From Rhodococcus sp. ABRD24 (GTDB lineage Bacteria > Actinomycetota > Actinomycetes > Mycobacteriales > Mycobacteriaceae), in contig NZ_CP035319.1 of the NCBI RefSeq assembly GCF_004328705.1, positions 3,348,001-3,412,000 of the forward strand: 64,000 nt of DNA, in the 5' to 3' direction. Below, piece after piece: positions 1 to 9,300 of this stretch. The notes beneath the pieces are model-generated. The model saw only the letters and a list, made by a program, of their open reading frames with translations, made no database searches and was not told the DNA's origin. The translations under genes and the position numbers were made by a program. Within the stretch, counting starts at the first letter, position 1; each line of letters starts with the position of its first letter.

Positions 1-8
1 TCCTGACA

Positions 9-701
9 GTGAGTGAGAATCGGGGGCCGGTCGTAGCGCTCGTCCCTGCGGCCGGGCGTGGCGTCCGGTTGGGTGAGTCCGTTCCCAAGGCGTTCGTCGA
101 ACTGGGCGGACGCAGCATGCTGAGGCGAGCGGTGGACGGGCTGCTGGAGTCGGGCGCCGTGGACACTGTGGTCGTGATCGTTCCCGAGGATCTCATCGAT
201 ACCGCGCGGGCTCGATTGCCTGACGGTGTCGTTGTGGTTGCCGGAGGTGAGGAGCGGGCCGATTCGGTTCGTGCCGGACTCTCCGTGGTCGATGGAGCCG
301 AGTTCGTGCTGGTGCACGATGCGGCCCGGGCACTCACTCCGCCGTCACTGATCGCGCGCGTGGTCGCTGAACTTCAGGCCGGACGCACCGCGGTCATTCC
401 GGTTCTGCCGGTCAGCGACACCATCAAGACTGTCGACGTCCTCGGGGCTGTCACCGGAACCCCGTTGCGGTCCGAACTGCGGGCCGTGCAGACGCCGCAG
501 GGCTTCACTACCGAACTACTTCGCCGCGCCTACCGTGACGTCAACGGCGATGCTACTGACGATGCCGGCCTGGTCGAGCGGCTGGGGGAACGGGTCCGCA
601 CGATCGTCGGCGAACCTGAGGCATTCAAGATCACCACACCATGGGATCTCACTCTGGCTCGAGTTCTCCTCGGGCGGTCGGGATCCGAGCAAGGGAGCTG
701 A
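9..701 (+). CDS. ispD: 2-C-methyl-D-erythritol 4-phosphate cytidylyltransferase
   Basis: Third step of the non-mevalonate isoprenoid pathway in the cytosol: it joins MEP and CTP to give CDP-methylerythritol. The 230-residue product has the N-terminal nucleotide-binding loop [10 protein letters not shown] (about residues 13-22) followed by PKAFVELGG with the conserved Lys, and a VHDAARAL segment near residue 98, all typical of the IspD family and of normal length. The start is GTG at 9. A TGA at 4-6 could be the stop of an upstream gene lying outside the window; carD is the usual neighbour in actinobacteria (inference). It is followed 3 nt later by ispF, so the two are co-transcribed. Confidence 0.96.
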   Translation: MSENRGPVVALVPAAGRGVRLGESVPKAFVELGGRSMLRRAVDGLLESGAVDTVVVIVPEDLIDTARARLPDGVVVVAGGEERADSVRAGLSVVDGAEFVLVHDAARALTPPSLIARVVAELQAGRTAVIPVLPVSDTIKTVDVLGAVTGTPLRSELRAVQTPQGFTTELLRRAYRDVNGDATDDAGLVERLGERVRTIVGEPEAFKITTPWDLTLARVLLGRSGSEQGS

Positions 702-704
702 CGC

Positions 705-1181
705 GTGCGAGTCGGAATCGGCACCGACGTCCATCCGATCGAACCGGGCCGTCCCTGCTGGATAGCCGGGTTGCTGTTCGAGAATGCGGACGGCTGCGCC
801 GGTCATTCCGACGGTGACGTCGCGTCACATGCGCTGTGTGATGCGCTGCTCTCGGCCGCTGGCCTGGGCGACCTGGGTTCGGTGTTCGGCACCGGCCGAC
901 CCGAATGGGACGGCGTCAGTGGTGTGAGGATGCTGACCGAGGTCCGCCGGTTGCTGGCCGACGCCGACCTCGTGGTCGGCAATGCGGCCGTCCAGATCAT
1001 CGGCAACCGACCCAAGATCGGACCGCGCCGCGAGGAGGCCCAGCGGCTGCTCGGCGAGGTGCTCGGCGCACCGGTGTCCGTGTCGGCTACGACCACCGAC
1101 GGACTCGGGCTCACGGGCCGTGGTGAGGGGATCGCCGCGATCGCCACGGCGTTGGTCATCTCCGCAGATGGCGCCCGGTAG
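705..1181 (+). CDS. ispF: 2-C-methyl-D-erythritol 2,4-cyclodiphosphate synthase
   Basis: Cyclises CDP-methylerythritol 2-phosphate to MEcPP with release of CMP, two steps after IspD in the same pathway; the family works as a trimer. The 158-residue protein opens with [11 protein letters not shown], giving the divalent-metal ligands Asp8 and His10, and the third ligand His42 lies in [11 protein letters not shown]. The C-terminal [17 protein letters not shown] segment is the family signature. Start is GTG at 705, directly after ispD. The normal length and clean motifs leave no realistic alternative. Confidence 0.96.
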   Translation: MRVGIGTDVHPIEPGRPCWIAGLLFENADGCAGHSDGDVASHALCDALLSAAGLGDLGSVFGTGRPEWDGVSGVRMLTEVRRLLADADLVVGNAAVQIIGNRPKIGPRREEAQRLLGEVLGAPVSVSATTTDGLGLTGRGEGIAAIATALVISADGAR

Positions 1182-1192
1182 AATCGTTCGTC

Positions 1193-2602
1193 GTGACCCT
1201 GCGCCTATACGACACCGTGACACGGGCTATGCGTGACTTCGTCCCGCTGCGCCCCGGACATGCCTCGGTGTACCTGTGTGGGGCAACCGTTCAGGGGCAC
1301 CCCCACATCGGTCACGTGCGCAGCGGTGTCGCGTTCGATGTGCTGCGACGCTGGCTGCTCGCGCACGACTACGACGTCGCGTTCGTGCGGAATGTCACCG
1401 ACATCGACGACAAGATTCTGAACAAGGCTGCCGAGGCCGGACGCCCCTGGTGGGAATGGGCCGCGACGTACGAGCGGTCATTCGACTGGGCGTACCAGCA
1501 GCTCGGCGTGCTACCGCCGTCCATCGAACCGCGGGCCACCGGGCACGTGACGCAGATGGTCGAGATGATGCAGCGCCTCATCGACAAAGGCCATGCGTAC
1601 GCGTCCGCGGGCGACGTGTACTTCGATGTCGTGAGCTACCCGGAGTACGGCCGACTGTCCGGCCACAAGCTCGACGACGTGCACCAGGGCGAGAGTGTGG
1701 CCGAGGGTAAGCGCGATCCGCGGGACTTCACGCTGTGGAAGGCTGCGAAGCCGGGCGAGCCGTCCTGGCCGACGCCGTGGGGCCGCGGCCGGCCGGGCTG
1801 GCACCTCGAGTGCTCCGCGATGGCCGAGTACTACTTGGGTGCAGCCTTCGATATCCATTGCGGTGGAATGGATCTGGTGTTCCCGCATCACGAGAACGAG
1901 ATCGCGCAGGCCAAGTGCGCGGGCGACGACTTCGCACAGTACTGGCTGCACAACGGCTGGGTCACCATGGGCGGCGAGAAGATGTCGAAGTCGCTCGGCA
2001 ACGTGCTGTCGGTGCCCAATGTGCTCGAGCAGGTCCGTCCGCAGGAACTGCGGTACTACCTCGGCAGCGCCCATTACCGGTCGATGCTCGAGTACTCCGA
2101 GGCCGCGCTGCACGAGGGTGCGGCGGCGTACCGACGACTCGAGTCGTTCGTGCTGCGAGTGGTCGAGCGGGCCGGTGAGGTTGCGATCGGCAAGTGGACC
2201 GACGAGTTCGCGAGCGCTCTGGACGACGATCTCGGAGTGCCTGCGGCGCTGGCCGAGATCCACGGCCGGGTGCGTGAGGGCAACATCGCGCTCGAATCCG
2301 GTGACCTCGACGGGGCCCGGGCGCTGGCATCCCAGGTGCGGGCGATGCTCGGAATTCTCGGCGTGGATCCCTTGGATCCGCAGTGGGCGTCGGCGAGCGA
2401 CAACTCGACCGCACTCGACGCGCTGGACGTGTTGGTGCGTGCCGAGCTCGACCGGCGTCAGCAGGCGCGGGCCGAGAAGAACTGGGCGGTGGCCGACGAG
2501 GTTCGTGACCGGCTCGCCCGGGCGGGTATCGCGGTGACCGACACCGCGAACGGGGCCGAGTGGTCCCTCGAACAAGCTTCTTCCAATGAATCGGGACAGT
2601 GA
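1193..2602 (+). CDS. cysS: Cysteinyl-tRNA synthetase
   Basis: Charges tRNA-Cys with cysteine in the cytosol. The 469-residue class I synthetase shows the zinc-ligand Cys29 in YLCG, the HIGH motif in [11 protein letters not shown], the [17 protein letters not shown] segment carrying further zinc ligands and part of the active site, and KMSKS in [10 protein letters not shown]. The order ispD-ispF-cysS-rlmB is the standard actinobacterial one and argues for the housekeeping cysS, not the related mycothiol ligase mshC. Start is GTG at 1193, 11 nt after ispF. The stop TGA overlaps the start of rlmB. Confidence 0.96.
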   Translation: MTLRLYDTVTRAMRDFVPLRPGHASVYLCGATVQGHPHIGHVRSGVAFDVLRRWLLAHDYDVAFVRNVTDIDDKILNKAAEAGRPWWEWAATYERSFDWAYQQLGVLPPSIEPRATGHVTQMVEMMQRLIDKGHAYASAGDVYFDVVSYPEYGRLSGHKLDDVHQGESVAEGKRDPRDFTLWKAAKPGEPSWPTPWGRGRPGWHLECSAMAEYYLGAAFDIHCGGMDLVFPHHENEIAQAKCAGDDFAQYWLHNGWVTMGGEKMSKSLGNVLSVPNVLEQVRPQELRYYLGSAHYRSMLEYSEAALHEGAAAYRRLESFVLRVVERAGEVAIGKWTDEFASALDDDLGVPAALAEIHGRVREGNIALESGDLDGARALASQVRAMLGILGVDPLDPQWASASDNSTALDALDVLVRAELDRRQQARAEKNWAVADEVRDRLARAGIAVTDTANGAEWSLEQASSNESGQ

Positions 2603-3588
2603 TGGCTGGTAATTCGAGCAGGCGCGGCGCGGTCCGCAAGGACGGCACGAAGAAGGGCCAGGTCAGCGGATCCGGCGGTAAGCATCGCCGTGGTCTCGCG
2701 GGCCGCGGTGCGACGCCTCCCGCCGAGGAGCGCACCAAGCATCCCGCTGCCAAGCGGGCGCGGGCCGCTGCCAAGGCGGCGGACCAGCGGTCCACCGGCG
2801 GCGGGCGTCCCGGTGGCGGTCGCGGACCGGTCACCCGCAAGTCCGACGACGGTCCCGAGACCGTGCTCGGACGCAACCCCGTCGTCGAGTGCCTGCGCGC
2901 GGGAGTCCCCGCTACGGCGCTGTACGTCGCGGTAGGCACGGAGAGCGACGACCGACTCAAGGAGTCTGTCCAGCGTGCCGCCGACGCCGGGATCTCCATC
3001 CTCGAGGTGCCCCGCACCGACCTGGATCGGCTCAGCGCCAACGGACTGCACCAGGGCATCGCGCTGCAGGTGCCGCCGTACAAGTACGCGCACCCGGACG
3101 ATCTGATCGCCTCGGCCCGTACCCATCAGGAGCCGGCGCTGCTGGTGGCGCTGGACAACATCACCGATCCGCGCAACCTCGGTGCCGTCGTGCGGTCGGT
3201 TGCCGCGTTCGGTGGTCACGGTGTAGTCATTCCGCAGCGCCGCAGCGCGAGCGTTTCGGCCGTCGCGTGGCGAACCAGCGCCGGTGCTGCGGCACGGTTG
3301 CCGGTCGCACGTGCCACGAATCTCACCCGCACGCTTAAGGATTGGCAGGCGAAGGGTATTCAGGTCGTCGGTCTCGACGCCGGCGGCGACACCACCCTCG
3401 ACAGCTACGACGGGACCGGTCCGGTCGTCATCGTGGTCGGCTCCGAGGGCAAGGGCTTGTCACGGTTGGTCCGCGAGACCTGCGACGCCGTACTCAGTAT
3501 CCCGATGGCCGGTCCGGTGGAGTCGCTCAACGCGTCCGTCGCCGCGGGAGTTGTGTTGTCGGAGATCGCCCGCCAGCGACGCGGATAG
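2602..3588 (+). CDS. rlmB: 23S rRNA (guanosine-2'-O-)-methyltransferase RlmB family (SpoU)
   Basis: SpoU/TrmH-type SAM-dependent 2'-O-ribose methyltransferase, predicted to modify G2251 of 23S rRNA. About 85 N-terminal residues are very rich in Arg, Lys, Gly and Pro and look disordered and RNA-binding, a common feature of actinobacterial members. From about residue 85 come the substrate-binding domain ([15 protein letters not shown]) and then the knotted methyltransferase domain, with [24 protein letters not shown] and [16 protein letters not shown] as the three SpoU motifs. ATG at 2602 overlaps the cysS stop; a GTG at 2599 is an alternative. It ends 3 nt before the convergent pxpC stop. Confidence 0.93.
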   Translation: MAGNSSRRGAVRKDGTKKGQVSGSGGKHRRGLAGRGATPPAEERTKHPAAKRARAAAKAADQRSTGGGRPGGGRGPVTRKSDDGPETVLGRNPVVECLRAGVPATALYVAVGTESDDRLKESVQRAADAGISILEVPRTDLDRLSANGLHQGIALQVPPYKYAHPDDLIASARTHQEPALLVALDNITDPRNLGAVVRSVAAFGGHGVVIPQRRSASVSAVAWRTSAGAAARLPVARATNLTRTLKDWQAKGIQVVGLDAGGDTTLDSYDGTGPVVIVVGSEGKGLSRLVRETCDAVLSIPMAGPVESLNASVAAGVVLSEIARQRRG

Positions 3589-3591
3589 CGT

Positions 3592-4455
3592 TCACCGGTC
3601 CTGCCTGAACCGAATTCGCTGTCCCGGCCGTAGCTGCGCTGCAGCCGGGATATCGCGGTCCACAACCACGGCTATCACCGGGTATCCGCCGGTCACCGGG
3701 TGGTCGGCGAGGAAAAGGACCGGCATCCCGCTGGGCGGTACCTGGAGGGCGCCGGTCACCATGCCCTCGCTCGGCAGCTCCCCGCGACGGGTGCGGTGCA
3801 GCGGACCCGGCCCCGTCAAGCGTGCACCGATCCGGTCCGTGTCGGCGGTGACGGTCCATGTCCGCTCCACGAGTGCGGCTCGGGCCGCCGGTGTGAACCA
3901 GTCGTCGCGCGGGCCCATCCGAATTCGCAGCTCGGTTGGATCCTTCGCTGCCGCAGGGGGCGGGATGAGCTCCTCGATCGGCAACTCGCCGTGGAGGTTT
4001 CCGATGGCCAGCCGATCGCCGTCGCGAATCTGTTCGGGCCCGATTCCCGAGAGCGTGTCGGTGGACCGGCTGCTCAGGACGAGAGGCACGTCGATGCCGC
4101 CGCGCACCGCCAGGTAGCTGCGCAGACCGGTGGGTGCGGTTCCGAATGCGAGCTCGTCACCGTCCCGGACGTGCAGCGTCGAGTACAGCGGCCTGGGTTC
4201 GCCGTTCACCGTCAGCGGTGCCGACGCGCCGGTGGCGGCGACCGTGGCGGCTCCGTGCAGGCGCACCCGCAGCCCCCCGAGCGTCATCTCCAGGGTCGCG
4301 GCGGCGGGATCGTTGCCGACGAGGCGGTTCGCGCTGTCGTGGGCGACGATGTCGGCCGCACCGGAGGTCCCGACCCCGAGGGCGGCGTGCCCGGGCCGGC
4401 CCCGGTCCTGGACGGTGGTGCGTGCGCCGGCGCGCAGGACTTCGAGCCATGCCAT
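3592..4455 (-). CDS. pxpC: 5-oxoprolinase subunit C (biotin-dependent carboxyltransferase-like)
   Basis: Subunit of the bacterial ATP-dependent 5-oxoprolinase PxpABC, which opens 5-oxoproline (pyroglutamate) to glutamate. The 287-residue protein begins MAWLEVLRAGARTTVQDRGRPG and continues with GVGTSGAADIVAHDSANRLVGN, the signature of the KipA/PxpC (carboxyltransferase AHS2) family. The ATG at 4455 is chosen because the sequence upstream in frame is unrelated. The partner genes pxpB and pxpA lie about 2.5 kb further on, also on the minus strand, separated from pxpC by two plus-strand genes. A urea-amidolyase-type role is possible but less likely with pxpA nearby. Confidence 0.85.
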   Translation of the reverse strand: MAWLEVLRAGARTTVQDRGRPGHAALGVGTSGAADIVAHDSANRLVGNDPAAATLEMTLGGLRVRLHGAATVAATGASAPLTVNGEPRPLYSTLHVRDGDELAFGTAPTGLRSYLAVRGGIDVPLVLSSRSTDTLSGIGPEQIRDGDRLAIGNLHGELPIEELIPPPAAAKDPTELRIRMGPRDDWFTPAARAALVERTWTVTADTDRIGARLTGPGPLHRTRRGELPSEGMVTGALQVPPSGMPVLFLADHPVTGGYPVIAVVVDRDIPAAAQLRPGQRIRFRQDR

Positions 4456-4500
4456 GCGTTCGATTGTCGCCCATCGGGGTCCGCTCACTACGATCGATCG

Positions 4501-5190
4501 ATGCTGACAGCCGCGCTCTACGGTCTGGGGACGGCGCTGCCGCTGTTGTTCGGCGCGTTCGTCGGCCTGCGTTACGACCTGCCTCGCCCGTTGCTCGCCG
4601 CGTTGATGGCGTTCGGTGCGGGCACGATGGTGGCGGCGGTGTCGTCGGAACTTTTCGCGCCGGCTTTCGCGACCGAGGGTGTGTGGGTGGCGGGGTCGGC
4701 TCTGCTGGCTGGTGCACTGGTGTATGTGGTGGCCGACCATTTGATCGAGAAAAAGCTCGGCCCCGCTGCTCTGGGGTGGGCGTTGATGCTCGGGGCGCTA
4801 CTCGACGGTATTCCCGAGAACACGGCTCTCGGCGTCTCCCTCATCGAGGGCGGGGGAGTGGTACTGCTCGTTGCGGTGGCGGTGGGCAACGTCCCGGAGG
4901 CGGTCGCGGGCGCAGCGTCGATGCGGGGGCAGCCCGGTTTCAACTCGCGTCGGGCGTTCAGGGTCTGGGCGATCACCGCGGTCGTGCTCGTACTCGTCGT
5001 CATCGCGGCCAACGCCGTCTCCGACACCATCCCGGATAGCCGCATCGCCGTCATCCAGGCTTTCGCAGGCGGTGCCACCATTGCGGTGCTTGCGGATTCG
5101 CTGATGCCCGAGGCGTACCGCGAGGGCGGCTGGTGGGTCGGGCTGTCCACTGCCCTCGGGTTCCTGGTCGCGTTCGCTCTCGGAGCCTGA
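4501..5190 (+). CDS. ZIP-family-like membrane protein
   Basis: Integral membrane protein of 229 residues with about seven or eight hydrophobic helices. It resembles bacterial ZIP metal permeases in its repeated PE-containing helices: LLDGIPENTALG near residues 100-111 and AVAVGNVPEAVAGA near residues 123-136. In canonical ZIP transporters these helices read HNxPEG with metal-binding His. Here both His positions are replaced (Asp and Gly), so transport of Zn or Fe should not be assumed. There is no large His-rich loop. Start is ATG at 4501, 45 bp from the divergent pxpC start, so the two may share a promoter region. Confidence 0.75.
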   Translation: MLTAALYGLGTALPLLFGAFVGLRYDLPRPLLAALMAFGAGTMVAAVSSELFAPAFATEGVWVAGSALLAGALVYVVADHLIEKKLGPAALGWALMLGALLDGIPENTALGVSLIEGGGVVLLVAVAVGNVPEAVAGAASMRGQPGFNSRRAFRVWAITAVVLVLVVIAANAVSDTIPDSRIAVIQAFAGGATIAVLADSLMPEAYREGGWWVGLSTALGFLVAFALGA

Positions 5191-5214
5191 CGTTCCTCCG
5201 CTGGACCAGACAAC

Positions 5215-5232
5215 AAGCAAGCGTGCTTGCTT
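5215..5232. promoter_or_regulatory. Inverted-repeat operator upstream of the acyl-CoA synthetase gene
   Basis: AAGCAAGCGTGCTTGCTT has two perfect 8-bp arms around a 2-bp centre. It lies about 160 bp before the acyl-CoA synthetase start, in a 200-bp intergenic stretch. The geometry is typical of a TetR-type dimer site. It partly resembles the published KstR2 consensus (AnCAAGnnCTTGnT) but has four, not two, bases between CAAG and CTTG, so the cognate regulator is unknown. Confidence 0.6.
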
Positions 5233-5390
5233 TGTTTCGCTTCGGGTGGAATGCTGGCTGCGGCTTCGGTCAGAAGTGATCCAGGTCACCGATCGGCGGT
5301 CGGTGGCCTGGCATGCGGCGGCCCGCTCGAGGATCGCCGACTCGGTTCGATGCAGGCACGGTTCGTTACAGCAGAAGGAGAATCGCATCC

Positions 5391-6998
5391 ATGGAGTCCG
5401 ATTTGTCCGGCCTGGATTCGTTGGAAGTCAACCTCGCGACACGGGTCAGCATGGGCGACGCCCTGACCCGCGTCGCCCGGACGTTCGGTGCGCGTGAGGC
5501 GATCGTCGATCGTGGGCAATCGATCACCTACTCCGAACTGAACAGCGCCGCGGAGGCGCTCGGCCACGCCTTCCTGGAAGGCGGAATCGAGCGTCAGCAG
5601 CCGGTGGCGATGCTGATGCTCGACGGATGGAAGCTGCTGGCCACCTACTTCGCGTGCGCGAAGTCGGCGCTCGTGGCGATGCCCGTCAACGTGGCGCTCA
5701 GCGCAGACGACATCGAGTGGATCCTGCGGGACGCCGGCGCGACGGTAGTCGTAGTCGACCCGGTATTCGTGCCGCTGCTCGAATCGATGCTGCCGCGGCT
5801 CGAGTCGGTCCGGATGGTGGTCGCGGTGGAAGCCGAGATTCGCGAACTTGCCGACCGACCCGTGGACCGGTGGGAGGAACTGGCCACCCGCAGGTATGCC
5901 GGTCCGGTGGAGGTGATGGTCGAGGATCGTGACCTCGTCCAGTGCCTCTACACTTCGGGCACCACGTCCAACCCCAAAGGTGTTCTCACCAGCCATGTCT
6001 CGGCACTGATCGGCGGTATGACCAACGCGCTCCTGCAGGGATCGGGTTGGGGGAGCACGCCGGCGACGCTGCTCAACGTGCTGCCGCTCTTCCACACGAC
6101 CGGCCTGAATACCCTTGTCCTGCCGATGCTGATCACCGGGGGGCGTGTCGTGCTGCCCGGGCGGTTCGACCCCGCCGTGGTGCTGGACTCCATCGAGGAA
6201 TTGGGCGTGACCCATGCGATGCTGCTGCCGGTCATGTGGAAAGCGCTGGTCGACGTCAACTCGCTGGCGCCACGGGATCTCGGCTCCGTACGGTTGTGCC
6301 TCTACGCGATGGCGCAGATGCCGTCCGATGTCCTCGACCGCGTCGATGCGGTGTTCACCAATGCTGCGGTGATCCTGGGTTCGGGGCAGACCGAGGTGGT
6401 CCCGGCGACCGTGCTGCAGTGGCCCGAGCATCGCACGACCAAGCCTGGCTCGTGGGGCCCTCCGGTACCCACGGTCGAGGTCGCGATCATGGGAGCGGAT
6501 GGCACGCTGCTGCCGACCGGTGAGACCGGCGAGATCGTCTACCGCGGCCCGCATGTGTGCAGCGGCTACTGGAACAACGTCGAGGCCAACTCGAAGTCGT
6601 TCGCGCATGGCTGGTTTCACAGCGGCGATATCGGTCATATCGACGACGAGGGCGTCGTGTGGTTCACCGACCGGCTCAAGGACATCATCAAGTCCGGTGG
6701 CGAGAACGTGTCCTCGATCGAGGTCGAACGGGTCGTGGCCAATGTGCCCGGGGTGCTCGAGTGCTCGGTGGTCGGTCTGTCCGACGAACGTTGGGGGGAG
6801 GCGGTCTGTGTTGCAGTCGTGCCGACGCCGGACTGTGACGAAGACGCTCTGCCGGACCTGATCGTCGCGCACGCGCGGGAGCACCTCGCGGGTTTCCAGG
6901 TGCCCAAGCGGGTGGTGGTACTGAACGCCCTCCCGAAGACCGCGACCGGCAAGACGCGAAAGCACGAGCTGCGGGCGGCGATGCTGTCGGTGGGGTGA
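5391..6998 (+). CDS. AMP-dependent acyl-CoA synthetase (FadD-like)
   Basis: Activates a carboxylic acid to its CoA thioester through an acyl-adenylate. The 535-residue ANL-superfamily enzyme has the P-loop motif YTSGTTSNPKG (near residue 186), GSGQTEVVPA as the aromatic/TE-type motif, the YWNN and SGD-IGHIDDEG-WFTDRLKDIIKSGGENVSS hinge region, and the catalytic Lys in PKTATGKTRKHEL near the C-terminus. ATG at 5391 follows a strong AGAAGGAG site. The substrate cannot be read from sequence; the steroid-rich setting and an upstream palindromic operator hint at a regulated fatty-acid or sterol-derived acid, but this is inference. Confidence 0.88.
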   Translation: MESDLSGLDSLEVNLATRVSMGDALTRVARTFGAREAIVDRGQSITYSELNSAAEALGHAFLEGGIERQQPVAMLMLDGWKLLATYFACAKSALVAMPVNVALSADDIEWILRDAGATVVVVDPVFVPLLESMLPRLESVRMVVAVEAEIRELADRPVDRWEELATRRYAGPVEVMVEDRDLVQCLYTSGTTSNPKGVLTSHVSALIGGMTNALLQGSGWGSTPATLLNVLPLFHTTGLNTLVLPMLITGGRVVLPGRFDPAVVLDSIEELGVTHAMLLPVMWKALVDVNSLAPRDLGSVRLCLYAMAQMPSDVLDRVDAVFTNAAVILGSGQTEVVPATVLQWPEHRTTKPGSWGPPVPTVEVAIMGADGTLLPTGETGEIVYRGPHVCSGYWNNVEANSKSFAHGWFHSGDIGHIDDEGVVWFTDRLKDIIKSGGENVSSIEVERVVANVPGVLECSVVGLSDERWGEAVCVAVVPTPDCDEDALPDLIVAHAREHLAGFQVPKRVVVLNALPKTATGKTRKHELRAAMLSVG

Positions 6999-7005
6999 GG
7001 GCCCG

Positions 7006-7617
7006 TCAGATCGCGACGAACGTGACCACCGCACCCGGCTGCAGCAGTGCAGGCGGGTCGCGGTCCACGTTCCACAACTGTTCAGCGGTGGTCCCGATAA
7101 GCTGCCAGCCGCCGGGCGAACTGCGCGGGTAGATGCCGGAAAACTCACTCGCCAGCCCGACCGCGCCGGCGGGAACGGCGGTGCGGGGTGTGGCCCGGCG
7201 CGGCACGTGCAGACGGGTGTCGGCCCCGACGAGGTAGCCGAAGCCGGGACTGAACCCGCCGAATGCCACCGTCCATATCTGCGATGTGTGCGCCGCGACG
7301 ACGCCGTCGGCTCCGAGCCCGGTGAGTGCGCCGACTTCGGCAAGATCCGGGCCGTCGTACCGGACCGGGATCTGCACAGTGCTCGGTGCGTCCGAGATGT
7401 GGGTGGCTGCAGTGGTCACCGTGCGAAGCCATGCCGCGACGCGTTCACGGTGGGTGCGGTGGCGGTAGCGCACCAGGATCGTCCGGGCTGCCGGCACCAG
7501 GTCGATGACCTCGGGGTGCCGGTCCGCCTCCAGCGCGCGGTAGTGGGCCAGCGCAGCATCTAGTCCGTCGAACTCGATCAGCAACGCCCGGTCTCCCGCG
7601 TCGAGGATGCGCATCAC
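7006..7617 (-). CDS. pxpB: 5-oxoprolinase subunit B (KipI-like)
   Basis: Second subunit of PxpABC 5-oxoprolinase. The 203-residue protein carries the KipI/AHS1 signatures: [15 protein letters not shown] at the N-terminus, then [44 protein letters not shown] split over residues about 126-170, and [11 protein letters not shown]. These match the allophanate-hydrolase subunit 1 fold. It overlaps the end of pxpA by 4 nt, so the two are translationally coupled. PxpC is encoded separately at 3592-4455. Confidence 0.88.
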   Translation of the reverse strand: MMRILDAGDRALLIEFDGLDAALAHYRALEADRHPEVIDLVPAARTILVRYRHRTHRERVAAWLRTVTTAATHISDAPSTVQIPVRYDGPDLAEVGALTGLGADGVVAAHTSQIWTVAFGGFSPGFGYLVGADTRLHVPRRATPRTAVPAGAVGLASEFSGIYPRSSPGGWQLIGTTAEQLWNVDRDPPALLQPGAVVTFVAI

Positions 7618-8372
7618 ACGAACGGTTTCACGTGGATCCGCTCGGAGTCGAGCAGCTTGCGGATCGCGGTCGCCATCGCGACCGCGGCGGGACTGTCGCC
7701 GTGCACACAGATCGTCTCCGCCGGCACCGTTATCCGCGACCCGTCGATCGCCTCGACGGTGCCCGTGGTCACCAGATCCAGCACCCTTGCTGCCACATGT
7801 TCGGGGTCGTGCAGCACGGCACCGCCCTCGGTTCGGGGGACCAGAATTCCGGCGGGCGTGTAGGCGCGGTCTGCGAAAGCCTCTGTCACCGTGCGCAGCC
7901 CGGCCGCTTCGGCCTCCTCGAGAAAGACGGATCCATGCAGTCCTAGCACCGGCAGGGATCGATCGATCGCGCGTACCGCCGCCACCACGGCGCGCGCCTG
8001 CTCACGGTGGTGGACGATTGCGTTGTAGAGCGCACCGTGTGGTTTGACGTACGTGACGGCCGAGCCGACAGTCCGCGCGAGGGCATCGAGGGCGCCGATC
8101 TGGTAGATGATCTCGGCGGTGAGGTCGACGGGTGCGATGTCGATGAAACGGCGCCCGAACCCGGCGAGATCGCGGTAGCCCACCTGCGCACCGATCCGCA
8201 CACCCAGTGCGGCGGCCTCGCGGCACGTGCGCAGCAGTGTCGCGGGATCACCGGCGTGGAACCCGCTGGCAACGTTCGCGCTCGTGACGAGGCCCAGCAT
8301 CGCCGTGTCGTCGCCGAGCGTCCATGCGCCGTAGCTCTCGCCCAGGTCGCTGTTGAGATCGATCATTCCCAC
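7614..8372 (-). CDS. pxpA: 5-oxoprolinase subunit A (LamB/YcsF family)
   Basis: LamB/YcsF family protein, 252 residues, the PxpA subunit of the ATP-dependent 5-oxoprolinase that turns 5-oxoproline into glutamate. It starts [17 protein letters not shown], the diagnostic family opening with the conserved Asp/Glu. It also shows [29 protein letters not shown] and [10 protein letters not shown], each with expected His and Asp residues. It is first in a two-gene operon with pxpB. The length is the usual one for the family. Confidence 0.9.
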   Translation of the reverse strand: MGMIDLNSDLGESYGAWTLGDDTAMLGLVTSANVASGFHAGDPATLLRTCREAAALGVRIGAQVGYRDLAGFGRRFIDIAPVDLTAEIIYQIGALDALARTVGSAVTYVKPHGALYNAIVHHREQARAVVAAVRAIDRSLPVLGLHGSVFLEEAEAAGLRTVTEAFADRAYTPAGILVPRTEGGAVLHDPEHVAARVLDLVTTGTVEAIDGSRITVPAETICVHGDSPAAVAMATAIRKLLDSERIHVKPFV

Positions 8373-8429
8373 ACTTCGATCCTAGTTCCGCGCGGCGCGG
8401 CGCCGTTGGCGGCTGGTCGCGCGACTTCC

Positions 8430-9206
8430 TTACCGCGTGGCGGGGCGGACGGTGAGGATCTGCGATGACGTTCCGATGGGACCTCTGACGTCGCTGACGA
8501 CGCTGTGCGTCAGCCCGATCCCCGAAGCGCCGAAGCTGACGTTCGTATCGAACCCGACCCATTCTCCATGCGGTTCTGCGAATAGGTGGACGGTGAGGTC
8601 GAGGTTGGGGAAGGCCGCATCGGCCGGGCTGATGCGGGTGGTCATGCCGTTGGCGATATCGAGCAATCCCGCGGTTCGCGCGACCGCGCTGACGGGCTCG
8701 CCGGCGACCAGGTCGACCGGTGTACGTACCCAGAACGAGGCGCGGCCAGGTTCGATCTGGTCGCGACGCACATCGGCCGATTCGATGAACCCGCCCGGCC
8801 AGACCGTCGTCGCGTCCCACGCCGGCATGTCCTCCGGTGCGGCGATGGTGGAGAAGGGGGTTGCGTGGAACGGCTGGGTTTCGAAGGACTGCATCAACCA
8901 GGCCCGCGCGACGACTGCGGCGCGGCCGTCGTGGCTGAGCGTGGCCTCGACCAGTTCGATCGTGCGACCGGGGCGAAGCGTCCGAACGGACGTGTCCACG
9001 ACGCCGATGGGGAGGGTCCCGAGGATGTCGTAAGACAGCCTGCCGATGGTCGGGCGGTCTTCGCGGCGTTGGTCGCGGTCGGTCTCGATGGCGTGTGCCA
9101 GCAGCCCCAGTGCGGGCGCGATGTGCTGTTCCTCGGTGTTCCAGGCGCCGCCGGTGTGGTTACTCGCGAGGAAGGCCGTTTCGGAAAGTCGCTCGAAGTA
9201 GTGAAT
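8430..9206 (-). CDS. Acyl-CoA thioesterase-like (double hot-dog) protein
   Basis: Predicted acyl-CoA thioesterase, about 258 residues, with an N-terminal hot-dog (HTGGAWNTEEQHIAPALGLLAHAIE) and a C-terminal acyl-CoA-thioesterase-like half (PNLDLTVHLFAEPHGEWVGFDTNVSFGASGIGLTHSVVSDVRG). The likely role is release of free acids from CoA esters. The start is unusual: the best Shine-Dalgarno (GAGGGAGAG, within 9207-9222) points to ATT at 9206 or ACG at 9209. The nearest conventional codon is GTG at 9248, which lacks a ribosome site and lies beside a -10-like TAGATT (9251-9256). I chose 9206; an automatic caller would probably use 9248. Confidence 0.75.
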   Translation of the reverse strand: MHYFERLSETAFLASNHTGGAWNTEEQHIAPALGLLAHAIETDRDQRREDRPTIGRLSYDILGTLPIGVVDTSVRTLRPGRTIELVEATLSHDGRAAVVARAWLMQSFETQPFHATPFSTIAAPEDMPAWDATTVWPGGFIESADVRRDQIEPGRASFWVRTPVDLVAGEPVSAVARTAGLLDIANGMTTRISPADAAFPNLDLTVHLFAEPHGEWVGFDTNVSFGASGIGLTHSVVSDVRGPIGTSSQILTVRPATR

Positions 9207-9272
9207 CGTTCTCTCCCTCGTGTTCGGTGCCGACGCGCGGTTGCGCACCGAATCTAGGGGGACGGTACCGAT

Positions 9273-9300
9273 CCGGGTACCCCCGATCGGGGGTACCCGG
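9273..9300. promoter_or_regulatory. Perfect 28-bp palindrome, probable operator of the thioesterase gene
   Basis: The 28 bp are perfectly self-complementary, built around the core CCCCCGATCGGGGG with GGTAC on both sides. On the minus strand a -10-like TAGATT lies at 9251-9256, and the palindrome covers the -35 position of that promoter. This suggests a repressor or activator site controlling the thioesterase gene. A terminator role is unlikely because no gene ends here on either strand. Confidence 0.65.

Noticed and set aside
5215..5232. Assignment of the palindrome before the acyl-CoA synthetase as a KstR2 site
   Set aside because: The published KstR2 motif has two bases between CAAG and CTTG; this site has four. 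Kept only as an operator of unknown regulator.
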